Source of the DNA: Gemmatimonadota bacterium
GTDB lineage: Bacteria > Latescibacterota > UBA2968 > UBA8231
Reading direction: 5' to 3'
Length of the DNA stretch: 53,734 bases
Assembly (NCBI GenBank): GCA_028875335.1
Contig: JAPPEF010000009.1
Span: forward strand, 1 to 53,734
Within the stretch, counting starts at the first letter, position 1. Each line of letters opens with the position of its first letter. The position numbers and the translations under genes were made by a program. Shown here piece by piece: positions 25,726-35,803 of the stretch. The notes under the pieces are model-generated. The model was given only the letters and a program-made list of their open reading frames with translations, was not told where the DNA came from and ran no database searches.

Positions 25726-25759
25726 AAAAGGAAATGGGACCCTTGTGAGGCCCCATTTC
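25726..25759 (-). terminator. Terminator after the 686-residue secreted protein
   Basis: GAAATGGG (25731-25738) pairs with CCCATTTC (25752-25759), with a partly paired loop (CC/GG inside). On the minus strand a TTTTT run follows directly (25725-25729). It is 35 bases past the stop of the cohesin-like gene. The stem shares GGTCCCATTTC with the hairpin at 27892-27935. Confidence 0.78.
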
Positions 25760-25793
25760 ACTCACTAATTACTGCTGTTGTCCGCTGAGGAAA

Positions 25794-27854
25794 CTACCTG
25801 AGCAGCACCATTTTGCGCTTAGCTACGTAGTCGCCAGCATGGAGCAAGTAAAAATACATGCCGCTGGAGACGCTAGCGCCGCTTTCGCTCCGGCCATCCC
25901 ATACGGCTTGGTACTGACCTGCAGCCAGCGCCTCGCCGTCAACCAGCCTGCGCACGACCTGACCCGCGATGTTGTAAATCGTCAGGGAGACGATCGCATC
26001 GCTGCTCAGAACGTAGGGAATGGTGGTTTCTGGATTGAAAGGGTTGGGATGGTTTTGATTCAGCGAGTTAGCCAACGGCAGGGCAGCTAGCGGCTTGGCA
26101 GCAGCCCAAGCCGCGCTGAAGTCAATCGCCAAGTTCAGGGCCTTGCCGGCCGTATTCTCAGTATCGGTGCTCGCCGTAATGCTGAGGAAAGACACGAGCT
26201 CGGCGTCAACCTCAATCGACGAATTGCCATTGGCATCAGTCGTATTGCGCACGAACGCGCTACCATGGGAGGGAATCGTGCCGATACCGAGCACGGACAC
26301 CGACTCCGCGCTTCGATTGTACACGTCCCACAAGATGGGCTGACCCTCACCCGGGTCGCCCCAGAGATTGGTGAAATTGACCGAGTACGTGATCTCGCCG
26401 GGGCTATCGTCATCAACAGCGCCCATATCGACCCCAGAAGTCAACGCATTGCCAACCAGCGGCGCGGTAGCCACCAGCACTGGATCCGGCCGGTTGAGGT
26501 GCATGCTGCGACTCAACAACTCGGTATCCAAGTAATCGCGCACGCCGGACGACGGGCCGAGGGACACGCTGTGGACCACAATATCCGCTTCCATTTCCTC
26601 GGTAAAGCTGTCCGAGGTGACGAGCGTGAAGGTCCCCAGAACGTGATCGCCATCTACGGCTGCGTCATTGAGATTAATGACAGCGCCGCCCCGCACCTGA
26701 TTGCCTTCGACTTCCACGCCCGGTGCCGACAGGCTAAACGCACTGGAACCGGCAAACGTGGTGGCTGCTAGATCGAACGCATCGGCCGGCGACACCGTCA
26801 CGATGGCCTCAACCTGCTCAACTCCCACTAGCCCGGCTGCCGACAACTCAACTGGGATTTTCGTACCCGGACCCGCGACTAGCTCGTTGAGGGCCTTGTT
26901 GTCGCCATTCAGGGAAACCTGCGAGACAAACATCAACTGATCGACATCTGGCACCGCCCAAGTGGCGTTGAAATCAATCGCAAAGTCCATGGTATCACCG
27001 GCCGGATTTACAGCGGTCGTGCGCGCCCGAACGTCGAGCGAAGTCGCCGCGGCCTTTAGGTTGCCTTCGGCGTCGAACTTAACCACGGCATTGCCAGCCT
27101 CATCGGTCACATTCCGCAGGCATACGTACACGCCGGAGGGAACCTCGCCGACACCGAGCAGATAGACCGACCTCGCGCCGGTATTGGTGATGTCCCAGGC
27201 AATGGTCTGGCCCTTGGCGGGGGCACCATCATCGGTGAAATTGACCGAGAACTCGATCTCGCCGGGGCTGCCGTCCACGGCCGCACCTGTGCCGACCGAG
27301 GAATAGGCCGGATTAAGGGAAACCGATGAGGTCGCCAACATATTCGGCGGGGGCACGGCCCAATTGACTATGAATAATCCCTCGGCACCAACGACATCCC
27401 GGTCCACAGACGACGGCCCAAGGGACACGCTACTCACCACAATCTCGGCCGAGGACTCCCTGCTAAAACTACTCGACATCGTGAGGGTAAAAAACCCCAA
27501 AGCACCATCGCCATCTACCGTCCCACTGAGGGTGGCTACACCGCCTTTGATCTGATCGTCCCCTAACACTTCCACGCCAGACCCAGGCGAAAAACCAAAA
27601 GCAGGGGTAAAGGTCGCCGCCGCTAGATCGAAGGCCTCCGCGGGCAATACCGTCAGAATAATTTCAACCTGTTTTACCCCGACCATTCCAGCGGCCGACA
27701 GCGGCACCTGCACTTGCTCACCAGCACTGGCGGCGGCATGTTCCCCATCCAGCGAAATGACAACGTTCGCGTTATCCCCGGCGACAGCGGCACCACATAG
27801 TGCGAGCAACAGGGCGATGGCAAGAGGAAATATCTTGCGCACGCTGTTCTGCAT
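25794..27854 (-). CDS. Secreted protein with two cohesin-like/Ig-like repeats and C-terminal FlgD/T9SS-like domain
   Basis: A 686-residue exported protein. Signal peptide: about residues 1-25 (cleavage near AAVAG). It contains an internal duplication: unit 1 (about 30-310) and unit 2 (about 320-600). Each has a cohesin-like module (EQVQVPLSAAGMVGVKQVEI and TKIPVELSAAGLVGVEQVEA, then PAEAFDLAAATF and PADAFDLAATTF) followed by an Ig-like module (SPGEIEFSVNFTD and SPGEITYSVNFTN). The C-terminus (HPNPFNPETTIPYVL, VSLTIYNIAGQVVRRLV, SSGMYFYLLHAG, KMVLLR) is the FlgD-Ig/T9SS-type sorting or anchoring module. AAGGAGAAG precedes ATG 27854. The upstream neighbour has a dockerin-like pair, so a surface partnership is possible but unproven. 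Confidence 0.8.
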   Translation of the reverse strand: MQNSVRKIFPLAIALLLALCGAAVAGDNANVVISLDGEHAAASAGEQVQVPLSAAGMVGVKQVEIILTVLPAEAFDLAAATFTPAFGFSPGSGVEVLGDDQIKGGVATLSGTVDGDGALGFFTLTMSSSFSRESSAEIVVSSVSLGPSSVDRDVVGAEGLFIVNWAVPPPNMLATSSVSLNPAYSSVGTGAAVDGSPGEIEFSVNFTDDGAPAKGQTIAWDITNTGARSVYLLGVGEVPSGVYVCLRNVTDEAGNAVVKFDAEGNLKAAATSLDVRARTTAVNPAGDTMDFAIDFNATWAVPDVDQLMFVSQVSLNGDNKALNELVAGPGTKIPVELSAAGLVGVEQVEAIVTVSPADAFDLAATTFAGSSAFSLSAPGVEVEGNQVRGGAVINLNDAAVDGDHVLGTFTLVTSDSFTEEMEADIVVHSVSLGPSSGVRDYLDTELLSRSMHLNRPDPVLVATAPLVGNALTSGVDMGAVDDDSPGEITYSVNFTNLWGDPGEGQPILWDVYNRSAESVSVLGIGTIPSHGSAFVRNTTDANGNSSIEVDAELVSFLSITASTDTENTAGKALNLAIDFSAAWAAAKPLAALPLANSLNQNHPNPFNPETTIPYVLSSDAIVSLTIYNIAGQVVRRLVDGEALAAGQYQAVWDGRSESGASVSSGMYFYLLHAGDYVAKRKMVLLR

Positions 27855-27891
27855 AGTTGCTTCTCCTTCTATTTATGAACCTGTTTTACAT

Positions 27892-27935
27892 AGTGAAATG
27901 GGACCCCAATTTGAGGCTTGAGGTCCCATTTCACT
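27892..27935 (-). terminator. Long perfect hairpin between the two secreted-protein genes
   Basis: AGTGAAATGGGACC (27892-27905) and GGTCCCATTTCACT (27922-27935) form a 14-bp perfect stem with a 16-base loop, 22 bases past the stop of the giant gene. On the minus strand the following bases are ATGTAAAACAGG, without a T-run. It may therefore be a 3'-end stabiliser, partial attenuator or processing site rather than a strong intrinsic terminator. It sits about 40 bases before the start of the 686-residue gene. Confidence 0.65.
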
Positions 27936-27956
27936 AACTCGCTGTGCAGTGGGTGC

Positions 27957-30900
27957 TTACTTGAGCAACAGCATCTTCTTGACTTCGTGGAACTCACCGC
28001 CCGCCTGCAAGCGGTAGAAATACATCCCCGAAGACAAACTGTGCCCGTTGTCGTTCGTCGCGTCCCACTCCACGACGTAGCGACCAGCGCTCTGATGCTC
28101 GGCAACCAGCGTCCGAACCACCTGACCTACTACATTATACACGGTCAGTTCCACGTCCGCCGCCTGCGGCAACGCATACTTGATCGTCGTCGCTGGGTTG
28201 AACGGATTCGGATAGTTGCTCGCCAACGCGAACACCGCCGGACGCGTCTGCAACTGCACTGGTGCCGGCAACGCCAGACGGTTGAAGCCAAACGCGCTGT
28301 CATACGTCTGGTTGTCAGCGATCTCGATGAGCGTATGCTCGATCTCCGTCGTCGGACGGAATACCAAGCTCAGCGCCACCTCGCCGTCGGAGACCACGTC
28401 CCCGTGGGCGACCACCGTCAAGACACCGGCTTCGTCAGCCAGCACCTGCGGGGTGGCAAACGCGCTGCCACCCAGCGGCTCATCGGTCAGCACCTCGACG
28501 AACTCCAGCTTGTCGGCCTCATACGCCACCTGCAAGCCATAGCCCTTGATCGCGGCGAAGTCCGCCACGCGCACGTCGAGGACAAAGTCCTCACCCACGA
28601 TGGGCATGGCTGTCCGCGCATCCAGATACATCCGCGCATCCGCATTCAGACCGGCGAACATGGGCACGCGCTTGCCCGCCGCCGCCGTGCTGCGACCGAA
28701 GTTGTCGGCAAAGACGAAGAAATCTTCAAAGTCGATCGTCGCGTTGGGTGACAAGTCAAACGCAGGATCAAACCCGGTGTCTTCCGCCGTCAAACCGAAG
28801 CTGTCGGCGAAGATGAAGAAATCGTCGAAACCGATGCGGTTATCGGCACCAAATAGGCCGAAGAGCGCGCGACCTTCGCTATCCACCGCGATGTTGCGCA
28901 CGGCCATCGCCGTCTGCTCGATGTCGGAACCCGTCTCGTTGTCCAAGTCGTAGGGCCGCACCTGATAGGTGTAGCGCACGCCGTTGAGCGCCGTCTCATC
29001 GACAAAGGACGTAACACCTGCATCAACCTGCGCGATCTTGGCGAACTCGTCTTCGCCCGCCGCGCGGCGATAGATGTTGTAGCCATAGACGCCTACGACC
29101 GGCTCAGCTCCGAGCGGGCCAACAGCCCCGGCAACAACATCCTGCAAGATTCGGTCAGACGGCGAGAGCGTCCACGTCAGGGCGATGCGGCTGCCCTGAT
29201 CGTTGGGCGCATCCAACACGCTGAGCGACGGCACGGCCAACGGCGCGATATTGTCGATGGCGCGAACCGGCTCGTCCGTGAAGATCACTTCCGAGGACTG
29301 CACGCCAGCGACCACGTTCAGCTTCGGAGCCACGCCTTGTGCGTAAGCGAGGGCTTCCGGCAGCAGCGAGGCGAACACCGGTGCATCACCGGCTTGAGCC
29401 GCTTCCATGCTGGCCATCAGCGTCTCGGCCATCTGCGCGTAAGGCTGGTTCTCAGCACTGACGAACACGGCCTTAGCAGCACCGTGCGTGGTCTGGCCAC
29501 CGCGCTCGGCGGCAATGCCCCAGCGGGTGGAGACATTGTCGAGCGTAGCGACGATAGCAACACCTCTTGCCACGCCCGGCACGGCATCTACCATGGCCCA
29601 AGGAACCATTTCATTGCCCAGCACGGGCAGTGCGCGGAAGATGCGATAGCCGTCGATCTCGTCGTGATGTTCCGACAGCTCCCAAGTCAGCAGGAGAAAG
29701 CCGCCTTGGTCGCCTTGGCCGTCAGCACCTGCGTAGTCTTGAGCCACCAGATTGCTGGGAGCACCCAACGGAGGCTCAATGACCGACACGGGGATCGGCA
29801 CCGAACCGGTAGCACCAGCGGCGTCCACAACCGTGAGGACAACTGCGGCCAAACCAATCTCCGTAGGCGTACCCGAAACCGTCCGCGTGGCCGCGTCAAA
29901 CGTCAGGCCCGCGGGGAGCCCCACCACACTATAGGTCTTCGGCGGGGTCCCACCCGGGATTTCTGGTATCGTTAGGCTATACGGCTGGCCAACGATGATT
30001 TGGATCGCTCCTTCGTCATGCTCAGACGCTGGATTGGCCTTGCCAGCAGCACCACTGAACGCACCGAACAACCCACTCAGGTCGCCGAAGTCTAACATCG
30101 GGTTGACCGTGATGGAGAAGGTCAGCGTGACAGTGGCTCCGGCACCGTCGGTCGCCGTGTAGGTGACCTCAGTGGTGCCTTCGGCTTCGGGCGTGCCCGA
30201 AACCATCCGCGTGGCCGCGTCAAACGTCAGGCCCGCAGGCAAGTCGGAGACGCTGTAGGTGATGTCGCCTTCACCGCCCGCTGCTGCCGGCAGTTCCATC
30301 GCGGAGACCGCCGTACCAGCAGTGGACGCTACATCGGAGATCATAGCACCCTCGGCGAAGGCCAAGGGATCCATCATCGGATCGTCGGGGGCCATCATAC
30401 CATCGGAGATCGTTATGGTCCCCGGCTCGACAGTCAAGCCCGCGCTCACACCATTCAGCGTGATCGTCTCGTTGCCCTCATCCTCACTGTCGGCATTGGG
30501 ATCGATGATAAGAGCTATCGAACCCGAGATCGAACCAGCCGGAATTGTGAGCCGCGGATTGAACAGCGCCGCGTAGTCCTCGTCGCGCGTGGCTTTTGAA
30601 GCAGGATCAATCGAGATGATGACGATCGCCTCTGCGTCCAGCACCTTGCCGCCCAAGGTCGCGGTAACCACAATGTCCGTAACACCGTCGGACTCGCTTA
30701 CTGTATGCGGATCCGCCGACAGCGCGATGGACGTGCTAGCGGTTTCGTCATCGGCGATCTTGATATCCACCGAAGCCGAACCACCAGAGGCCGAAGCCTG
30801 CACACCGAGGGACTTATTGCCATCCACCTTGTCGTTGTCGATGGGCGTGAGAGTCAGGGTCGTACTCGCTTCGGTCGCGCCTTTCTCAATGGCGACGCTA

Positions 30901-33900
30901 CCGCCCAAGGACGCGGCGTAATCCACATCGCGGATGGCCTCCGCGCCACTGCTTGGAGCACCGAGCCGGAATTCGACCGTCTCGCCATCCGGAGCGGGTC
31001 CCGCCAGGGTGGCTGTAATCGAGATTTCCGTCGTGTCACCGCTTTCGCGGATCGACTGCTGACTCGCTTCCACACTAGCGACCGCAACCGTCGGCGGTGG
31101 TGCCGCAGTAACCTCAATGGTGAATTGAGTTGCTGCGCTGTTGCCTTCGGTGTCGATCACCGTGTAAACGACTTTCACCATTCCAGCCGTCGTCGGCGAA
31201 CCGGCAATCATCCGCTTGGCTGTGTCGAACGCCAGACCATCAGGCAAGTTGGCCGAGACACTATACGACCGGTCGCCTCCACCACCCTCAGCTTCTGGCA
31301 GTTCCTGCTCAAACGCCTCGCCAATCACGCCATCAAAGGTCGTGGCCGCCAAGTCAGCACCGAACCTAAGTACACCCGGGTCCGGTGGGGCCGTAGTCGG
31401 ATCGGCGTCTTTCAGCGTTATTGTCGCCATGCCGACCGTGACGTCATCGTCATCATCGTTCTTTACCGGACTCTTCAGGGCCTTCACAACGACCTTCTTA
31501 TTTCCACCGGTCAGGGCGGTGACAGAGATCGTCGTCGAGCCGCGTACTTCTCCGGCCGGGACCGTCAGAGAACGAAGGACTGCTTCGTAATCTGTATCGC
31601 GCTGCGCCGTCGCTCCATCAACGTCTTTAGGAGCAAGGACCAAGGCGATCTTCACGGGGTCGTCAAATGTGGAACCGTTTATTTCGCCGGTTACCGTAAT
31701 CTCATTCGCACCCGTGGCCGCCTTTACCTCAGCAGGAGCCACCGACAACGCTATATTGGTAGTAGGCGTCTCGTCGTCAACAATCTTGACCCCTGCTTCA
31801 AAAGTAGTATTCCCAACCTTGGCTCTCACTATGAGACCCAGCGCACTACCCCTCGCGTCGTTGTCAACGGGCGTGAGAGTGAGCGTCGTCGTCCCTTCTG
31901 TCGCGCCTGCCGCAATTGTGAGATCACCCACTATGGCAGTGTAATTCACATCGCGCTCAGCAGCCACTGCGCCGTCGAGGAACGTCGTCACGTCAGCATT
32001 GCCGCTCTCCACAGCGTCCATAATGGTGAACGACACGTCCTCATCATTCGGCAGGGCCGCCGTCAATGTAACTTTCAGCGCGACCTCCGTCGTCCCAGCA
32101 TTCTCACGTATGGTACCAGGAGTCGCCGTTAGCCCCTTAACAGAAGCAAGAGGCGCATCCGTTATCTTGATTATGCCGGAAGTAACGGTTATTGCGCCGT
32201 CGTTGAGTGAGGATGGCCTAGCCCCCACACCCACCAAAACCGCATCAACCGTTCGCTCTTGGGACCTAGGATCAATTGTGATAGTCGTCGACCCCGATAC
32301 CCTCTTCCTTGGAATTGTTATAGAGCCCAGCGATATAGTGGTATAATCCTCATCGCGCACCGCCGCCCTTTCCTTGGAGCCCGCAGCGTCCGCGGCCCTT
32401 TGCGCTGCGTCGTCGTCAATACGCAAGGCGAAAGTCAGAGCTTTGGTTTGCACCGCTCCATTCAAGGTTGCGGTCACCACGATATCCTTCGGCCCCTCTT
32501 CCTCGCTCATGGAAGCAGGGTCAAACGACAGCGTGATCTCATCGGTATCCTTGTGAGCGTCAATCATCGTAATCGTCGCTGCACCTAACTGTGTGCCAGA
32601 ATTAGCCACGATCGTGATTACAAGATCACTATTATCTGCGTCGGTGGAGATGGGAATGAACGTGATCTCCCCCGTCCCCTCTTTCTTGCCTTTCGGAATC
32701 GTGACGGTGGGCAGCGTTATGCGAAAGCGCTTATTGAGCTCCCGATCAGATCCTGCTTCGAGGCTCAAGGCTACATACGTATCTGCCGCCGCGTCGGCTG
32801 GTACTGCAGCTTTAACCGCAATGGTGGCCGTACCGCCGTCCTCGCGCACCGATGACGGAGTCAACGTCAGCGTAATATCGCCCTCAGCCGGCACCGCCTC
32901 GTCGTCGACGATCGTGCCTTTCGCGTCAGCCGGTCGGCTGCTAAGATCACCACCTCCGATAAAAGTCAGCGTGAAGGTCTCGTCACCCTCTCTGATAAGG
33001 TCTGACGTGGTATTCACACGCACCATTCCCGAGGTCCCAAGCGGAGGAATAGTCACGCTAACCTCCCCCAACGTTAAATCGGATGAGCTTGCAGAGTCGC
33101 CACTCTTAATCAAGGCTTCGAAGACCAAGACCATTTCAGAGGTGCTCACTGGGCTCACCGTCAACGGGAAGTTCACGCTATTACCCTCAACCGCTTCCGC
33201 GTCGGCCACTTTTACTCTCGTCTCACCATCGTCGTCCATAATCGTGCCCGTCGCGGTCCAGGTCCCGGTGCCAATTTCTGCGTTCGCCGACACGCTCGAC
33301 AACGTCAACGTGAAGGTCTCGGCGTCCTCGCTGGTTTCGTCTTGCGTGGTCGCCACAGACACCGTCTGCGTCAGAGCATCACCCGTTGCATCCGCAGCGA
33401 AAGTCAGCGTACCCGTAGCCGCCTTGAAGTCGGCGCTGGTCGCCGTGCCAGGCGAGGTCGCGTAGTTCACCGTCACATCCTCGGTGCGGGTCATGTCGTT
33501 AGCTAGCGTCAGCGTCACCATGAAATCTACGGTCTCACCCTCAGCCGCTTCCGCGTCGGCCACGCTCAACGACGGCGGGCCGTCGTTGTCGATGATCGTA
33601 CCCACTGCGCTCCCGTCCGCGATCGTTGGGGTCGCCAAGCCTTCGCCACCGATCGTTGGGTTCGACAGCGTCAGCGTGAAGTTTTCATTGTTCTCATCGT
33701 CTCCGTCGTCCCGGGTCGCCACAGACACCATCTTTATCAGAATCGGATCCTCATCCTCTTCCGGCACCATGAAAGTCAGCGTACCCATCATCATAACGTC
33801 GTCGTCGAAGTCGTTGGATTCAGCCGCCGTGTAGCGGCCTTCGCCCTCTTCGCCTGTCGAGATTTTGTAATCCACCGTCATATCTGCGAGAGCCAACGCC

Positions 33901-35636
33901 GACACCTTCACCATGAACTCCACGACCTCACCCTCTTCGGCGCTCGCGTCGGCCACACTAAACGACGGCGGGTTGTCGTCGTCGATGATCGTGCCTGTCG
34001 CAGTCGAGTTCCCAAGCGATGATCCAGTCGACGCATCTGACAGCGTTAGCGTGAAGGTCTCTCGGTCCACCTCATCAACGGTGTCGTTCACGATCGGCAC
34101 TGACACCGTCCCCGAGGTCGCTTCCGCCGCAATAGTCAGCGTACCCATCGTCGCCGTGAAGTCTCCAGCCTCTGCAGTGTCGTTATCTCCTATGCTGGTC
34201 TCGTACATCACCGTCACAGGGGTCGCTCTCGGAGCCGACATCATCACCTCAAAGTCCACCGTTGCACCATCGGCCTCAGTCGCTTCCGCGTCCATCACGC
34301 TCAACACCACCGGGTCGTTTTCGTCCGCATTGATCGTGAACGTCACGGCGGCACTACCCAACACTGCGCTCGTCGGATCCACCAGCATCACCGTGATGGT
34401 CTCGGGTCGCTCGCCGATACTGTCGTCGACGATCGACACCGTGATCTCTGCCGTTGCCGGAGTGGCGTTGCTGCCAGTAACAGTAAAAGTCAGGTCTCCC
34501 GCCGGTGCCGCCGTGAAGTCGGCATCGTCCACCGTGTCGTCGGAATCCATCCCTACGCTGTAACTCACCGTCGCATTTCTATCGGTAGTCCCCGTCAGCG
34601 TCGCCGTGAACACCACCGTATTCGGAGTACCATCAGTGGCCTCTGCCTCATTCACTGCACCAGCAGTCAAACCAGGCGTACCCCCTGTAGCAGCAAGGCT
34701 AATCGACGGCGCGGGATCATTGTCGAGAATCTTACCTGTCGCGGTCGCTGTCCTTATTAAGGCGTTGAGCGGTGAAGTAGGCGAATTATCGTCCCCCACC
34801 GGCGACAGCGTCACCTCAAAGGTCTCTTCATCGTCCTCATGGTTTGCGTCGTTTAACGTCGCCACAGACACGATCTGCGTCAGCGTCTGAACCGAAGCCG
34901 GAGAGAAAGTCAACGGAATCGAAGTCGTCGGCGTACTACCAGTGGAGAAGTCGGCCCCCTCCGCCGTGAGCTCGTCGGCCGGAGTCGGTGGATCAGAGTC
35001 AGGGCCTGCGTCCGCGTCTTCTCCGGTCGCAGGCGTTCCGGCCGCATTCACCGAAATACTACGGACTGTAGCCTCGACCGACACTACTTTCTCGGTCGGT
35101 GCCGACAGCGTCACCGTGAAGTTCACGGTACTACCCTCGTACGCCTCCGCGTCGGCTATTGATAACTCCGGCTCGAGGTCGTCATCGTAGATCGTGCCCA
35201 GCCCCGTGCCCCCCGCATCAGCAGCAGCAATCGTTGCGCCCCGCGCGTTTGAAAGCGTTATCGTGAAGGTCTCGTCGTGCTCATCAATTTCGTCCTGTTT
35301 GGTATGCACATCCACCCTATGCACCACCGCAACCTCGTCCGCAGAGAAAGTCAGCGTCCCTCTAACGTTAACGTCCGTCAAGTCGTTAGTCAAATGAGCA
35401 GGATTAGTGGCACCGGCCGTGAGAGAGTAATCCACCGTCACCTTATTATCCCCAGAGACTGCCGAACTCAGGAACACATCAAATGTCATCGTTTCACCTT
35501 CTCGCGCACCCGTAGACGAAACCGACACTGTCAGCTGCGCTGCCGCCTCCCCGGCCCATCCCAATACTAAACCAGCCACCAGCAGCCAAGGCGTGTAAGC
35601 CAACCGGCGCACGAACAACTTCGTGTGGTGTATCAT
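27957..35636 (-). CDS. Giant multidomain surface protein: Calx-beta repeats, putative Ig domains, dockerin-like, cohesin-like and FlgD/T9SS-like C-terminus
   Basis: A 2559-residue exported protein; signal peptide about 1-33 (cleavage after GEAAA). Residues about 35-1000 hold seven Calx-beta repeats, each starting like PSLSVADAEAAEGETVDF and ending GTIxDxD, rich in calcium-binding Asp. About six related repeats (SSVREDGGTATIAV type) follow, interleaved with three He_PIG-like Ig domains (about 1420, 1755 and 1880; GLPAGLTFDAATRTVSGTP). Two Fn3-like modules span about 1950-2250. A dockerin-like pair (IGFDDFFIFADSFG and IDFEDFFVFADNFG, about 2260-2312) precedes a cohesin-like domain (to about 2455), and NYPNPFNPATTIKYALP opens the C-terminal module. 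The first dockerin loop lacks some acidic ligands. GGGGAGG precedes ATG 35636. A role in adhesion or matrix binding is inferred. Confidence 0.85.
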   Translation of the reverse strand: MIHHTKLFVRRLAYTPWLLVAGLVLGWAGEAAAQLTVSVSSTGAREGETMTFDVFLSSAVSGDNKVTVDYSLTAGATNPAHLTNDLTDVNVRGTLTFSADEVAVVHRVDVHTKQDEIDEHDETFTITLSNARGATIAAADAGGTGLGTIYDDDLEPELSIADAEAYEGSTVNFTVTLSAPTEKVVSVEATVRSISVNAAGTPATGEDADAGPDSDPPTPADELTAEGADFSTGSTPTTSIPLTFSPASVQTLTQIVSVATLNDANHEDDEETFEVTLSPVGDDNSPTSPLNALIRTATATGKILDNDPAPSISLAATGGTPGLTAGAVNEAEATDGTPNTVVFTATLTGTTDRNATVSYSVGMDSDDTVDDADFTAAPAGDLTFTVTGSNATPATAEITVSIVDDSIGERPETITVMLVDPTSAVLGSAAVTFTINADENDPVVLSVMDAEATEADGATVDFEVMMSAPRATPVTVMYETSIGDNDTAEAGDFTATMGTLTIAAEATSGTVSVPIVNDTVDEVDRETFTLTLSDASTGSSLGNSTATGTIIDDDNPPSFSVADASAEEGEVVEFMVKVSALALADMTVDYKISTGEEGEGRYTAAESNDFDDDVMMMGTLTFMVPEEDEDPILIKMVSVATRDDGDDENNENFTLTLSNPTIGGEGLATPTIADGSAVGTIIDNDGPPSLSVADAEAAEGETVDFMVTLTLANDMTRTEDVTVNYATSPGTATSADFKAATGTLTFAADATGDALTQTVSVATTQDETSEDAETFTLTLSSVSANAEIGTGTWTATGTIMDDDGETRVKVADAEAVEGNSVNFPLTVSPVSTSEMVLVFEALIKSGDSASSSDLTLGEVSVTIPPLGTSGMVRVNTTSDLIREGDETFTLTFIGGGDLSSRPADAKGTIVDDEAVPAEGDITLTLTPSSVREDGGTATIAVKAAVPADAAADTYVALSLEAGSDRELNKRFRITLPTVTIPKGKKEGTGEITFIPISTDADNSDLVITIVANSGTQLGAATITMIDAHKDTDEITLSFDPASMSEEEGPKDIVVTATLNGAVQTKALTFALRIDDDAAQRAADAAGSKERAAVRDEDYTTISLGSITIPRKRVSGSTTITIDPRSQERTVDAVLVGVGARPSSLNDGAITVTSGIIKITDAPLASVKGLTATPGTIRENAGTTEVALKVTLTAALPNDEDVSFTIMDAVESGNADVTTFLDGAVAAERDVNYTAIVGDLTIAAGATEGTTTLTLTPVDNDARGSALGLIVRAKVGNTTFEAGVKIVDDETPTTNIALSVAPAEVKAATGANEITVTGEINGSTFDDPVKIALVLAPKDVDGATAQRDTDYEAVLRSLTVPAGEVRGSTTISVTALTGGNKKVVVKALKSPVKNDDDDDVTVGMATITLKDADPTTAPPDPGVLRFGADLAATTFDGVIGEAFEQELPEAEGGGGDRSYSVSANLPDGLAFDTAKRMIAGSPTTAGMVKVVYTVIDTEGNSAATQFTIEVTAAPPPTVAVASVEASQQSIRESGDTTEISITATLAGPAPDGETVEFRLGAPSSGAEAIRDVDYAASLGGSVAIEKGATEASTTLTLTPIDNDKVDGNKSLGVQASASGGSASVDIKIADDETASTSIALSADPHTVSESDGVTDIVVTATLGGKVLDAEAIVIISIDPASKATRDEDYAALFNPRLTIPAGSISGSIALIIDPNADSEDEGNETITLNGVSAGLTVEPGTITISDGMMAPDDPMMDPLAFAEGAMISDVASTAGTAVSAMELPAAAGGEGDITYSVSDLPAGLTFDAATRMVSGTPEAEGTTEVTYTATDGAGATVTLTFSITVNPMLDFGDLSGLFGAFSGAAGKANPASEHDEGAIQIIVGQPYSLTIPEIPGGTPPKTYSVVGLPAGLTFDAATRTVSGTPTEIGLAAVVLTVVDAAGATGSVPIPVSVIEPPLGAPSNLVAQDYAGADGQGDQGGFLLLTWELSEHHDEIDGYRIFRALPVLGNEMVPWAMVDAVPGVARGVAIVATLDNVSTRWGIAAERGGQTTHGAAKAVFVSAENQPYAQMAETLMASMEAAQAGDAPVFASLLPEALAYAQGVAPKLNVVAGVQSSEVIFTDEPVRAIDNIAPLAVPSLSVLDAPNDQGSRIALTWTLSPSDRILQDVVAGAVGPLGAEPVVGVYGYNIYRRAAGEDEFAKIAQVDAGVTSFVDETALNGVRYTYQVRPYDLDNETGSDIEQTAMAVRNIAVDSEGRALFGLFGADNRIGFDDFFIFADSFGLTAEDTGFDPAFDLSPNATIDFEDFFVFADNFGRSTAAAGKRVPMFAGLNADARMYLDARTAMPIVGEDFVLDVRVADFAAIKGYGLQVAYEADKLEFVEVLTDEPLGGSAFATPQVLADEAGVLTVVAHGDVVSDGEVALSLVFRPTTEIEHTLIEIADNQTYDSAFGFNRLALPAPVQLQTRPAVFALASNYPNPFNPATTIKYALPQAADVELTVYNVVGQVVRTLVAEHQSAGRYVVEWDATNDNGHSLSSGMYFYRLQAGGEFHEVKKMLLLK

Positions 35637-35649
35637 TACTCAACCTCCC

Positions 35650-35666
35650 CAGGGAAATTATCCCTG
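35650..35666 (-). promoter_or_regulatory. Leader hairpin touching the ribosome binding site of the giant gene
   Basis: CAGGGA (35650-35655) and TCCCTG (35661-35666) form a 6-bp stem with a 5-base loop directly before the GGGGAGG ribosome binding site (35644-35650). Its 3' base is shared with the Shine-Dalgarno sequence, so folding could modulate initiation. Confidence 0.4.
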
Positions 35667-35803
35667 ATGTTTATAGAAGTGATATAAGAAGATGGATTTA
35701 CTTTAAACCCACTAAGACGTTGCGTTCTTGCGTGTTTCATACGCCCCCTTTCGCGGCCTGTTGGTCTATAACGCATAGCGCATTATCCTATACAATAGAG
35801 TTA

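Noticed and set aside
28216..35570. Many long plus-strand open frames across the giant gene and the neighbouring secreted-protein gene
   Set aside because: They are antisense shadows of GC-rich, low-complexity repeat coding sequence; none has a ribosome binding site or a recognisable domain, and the minus-strand reading gives coherent repeats and a signal peptide.
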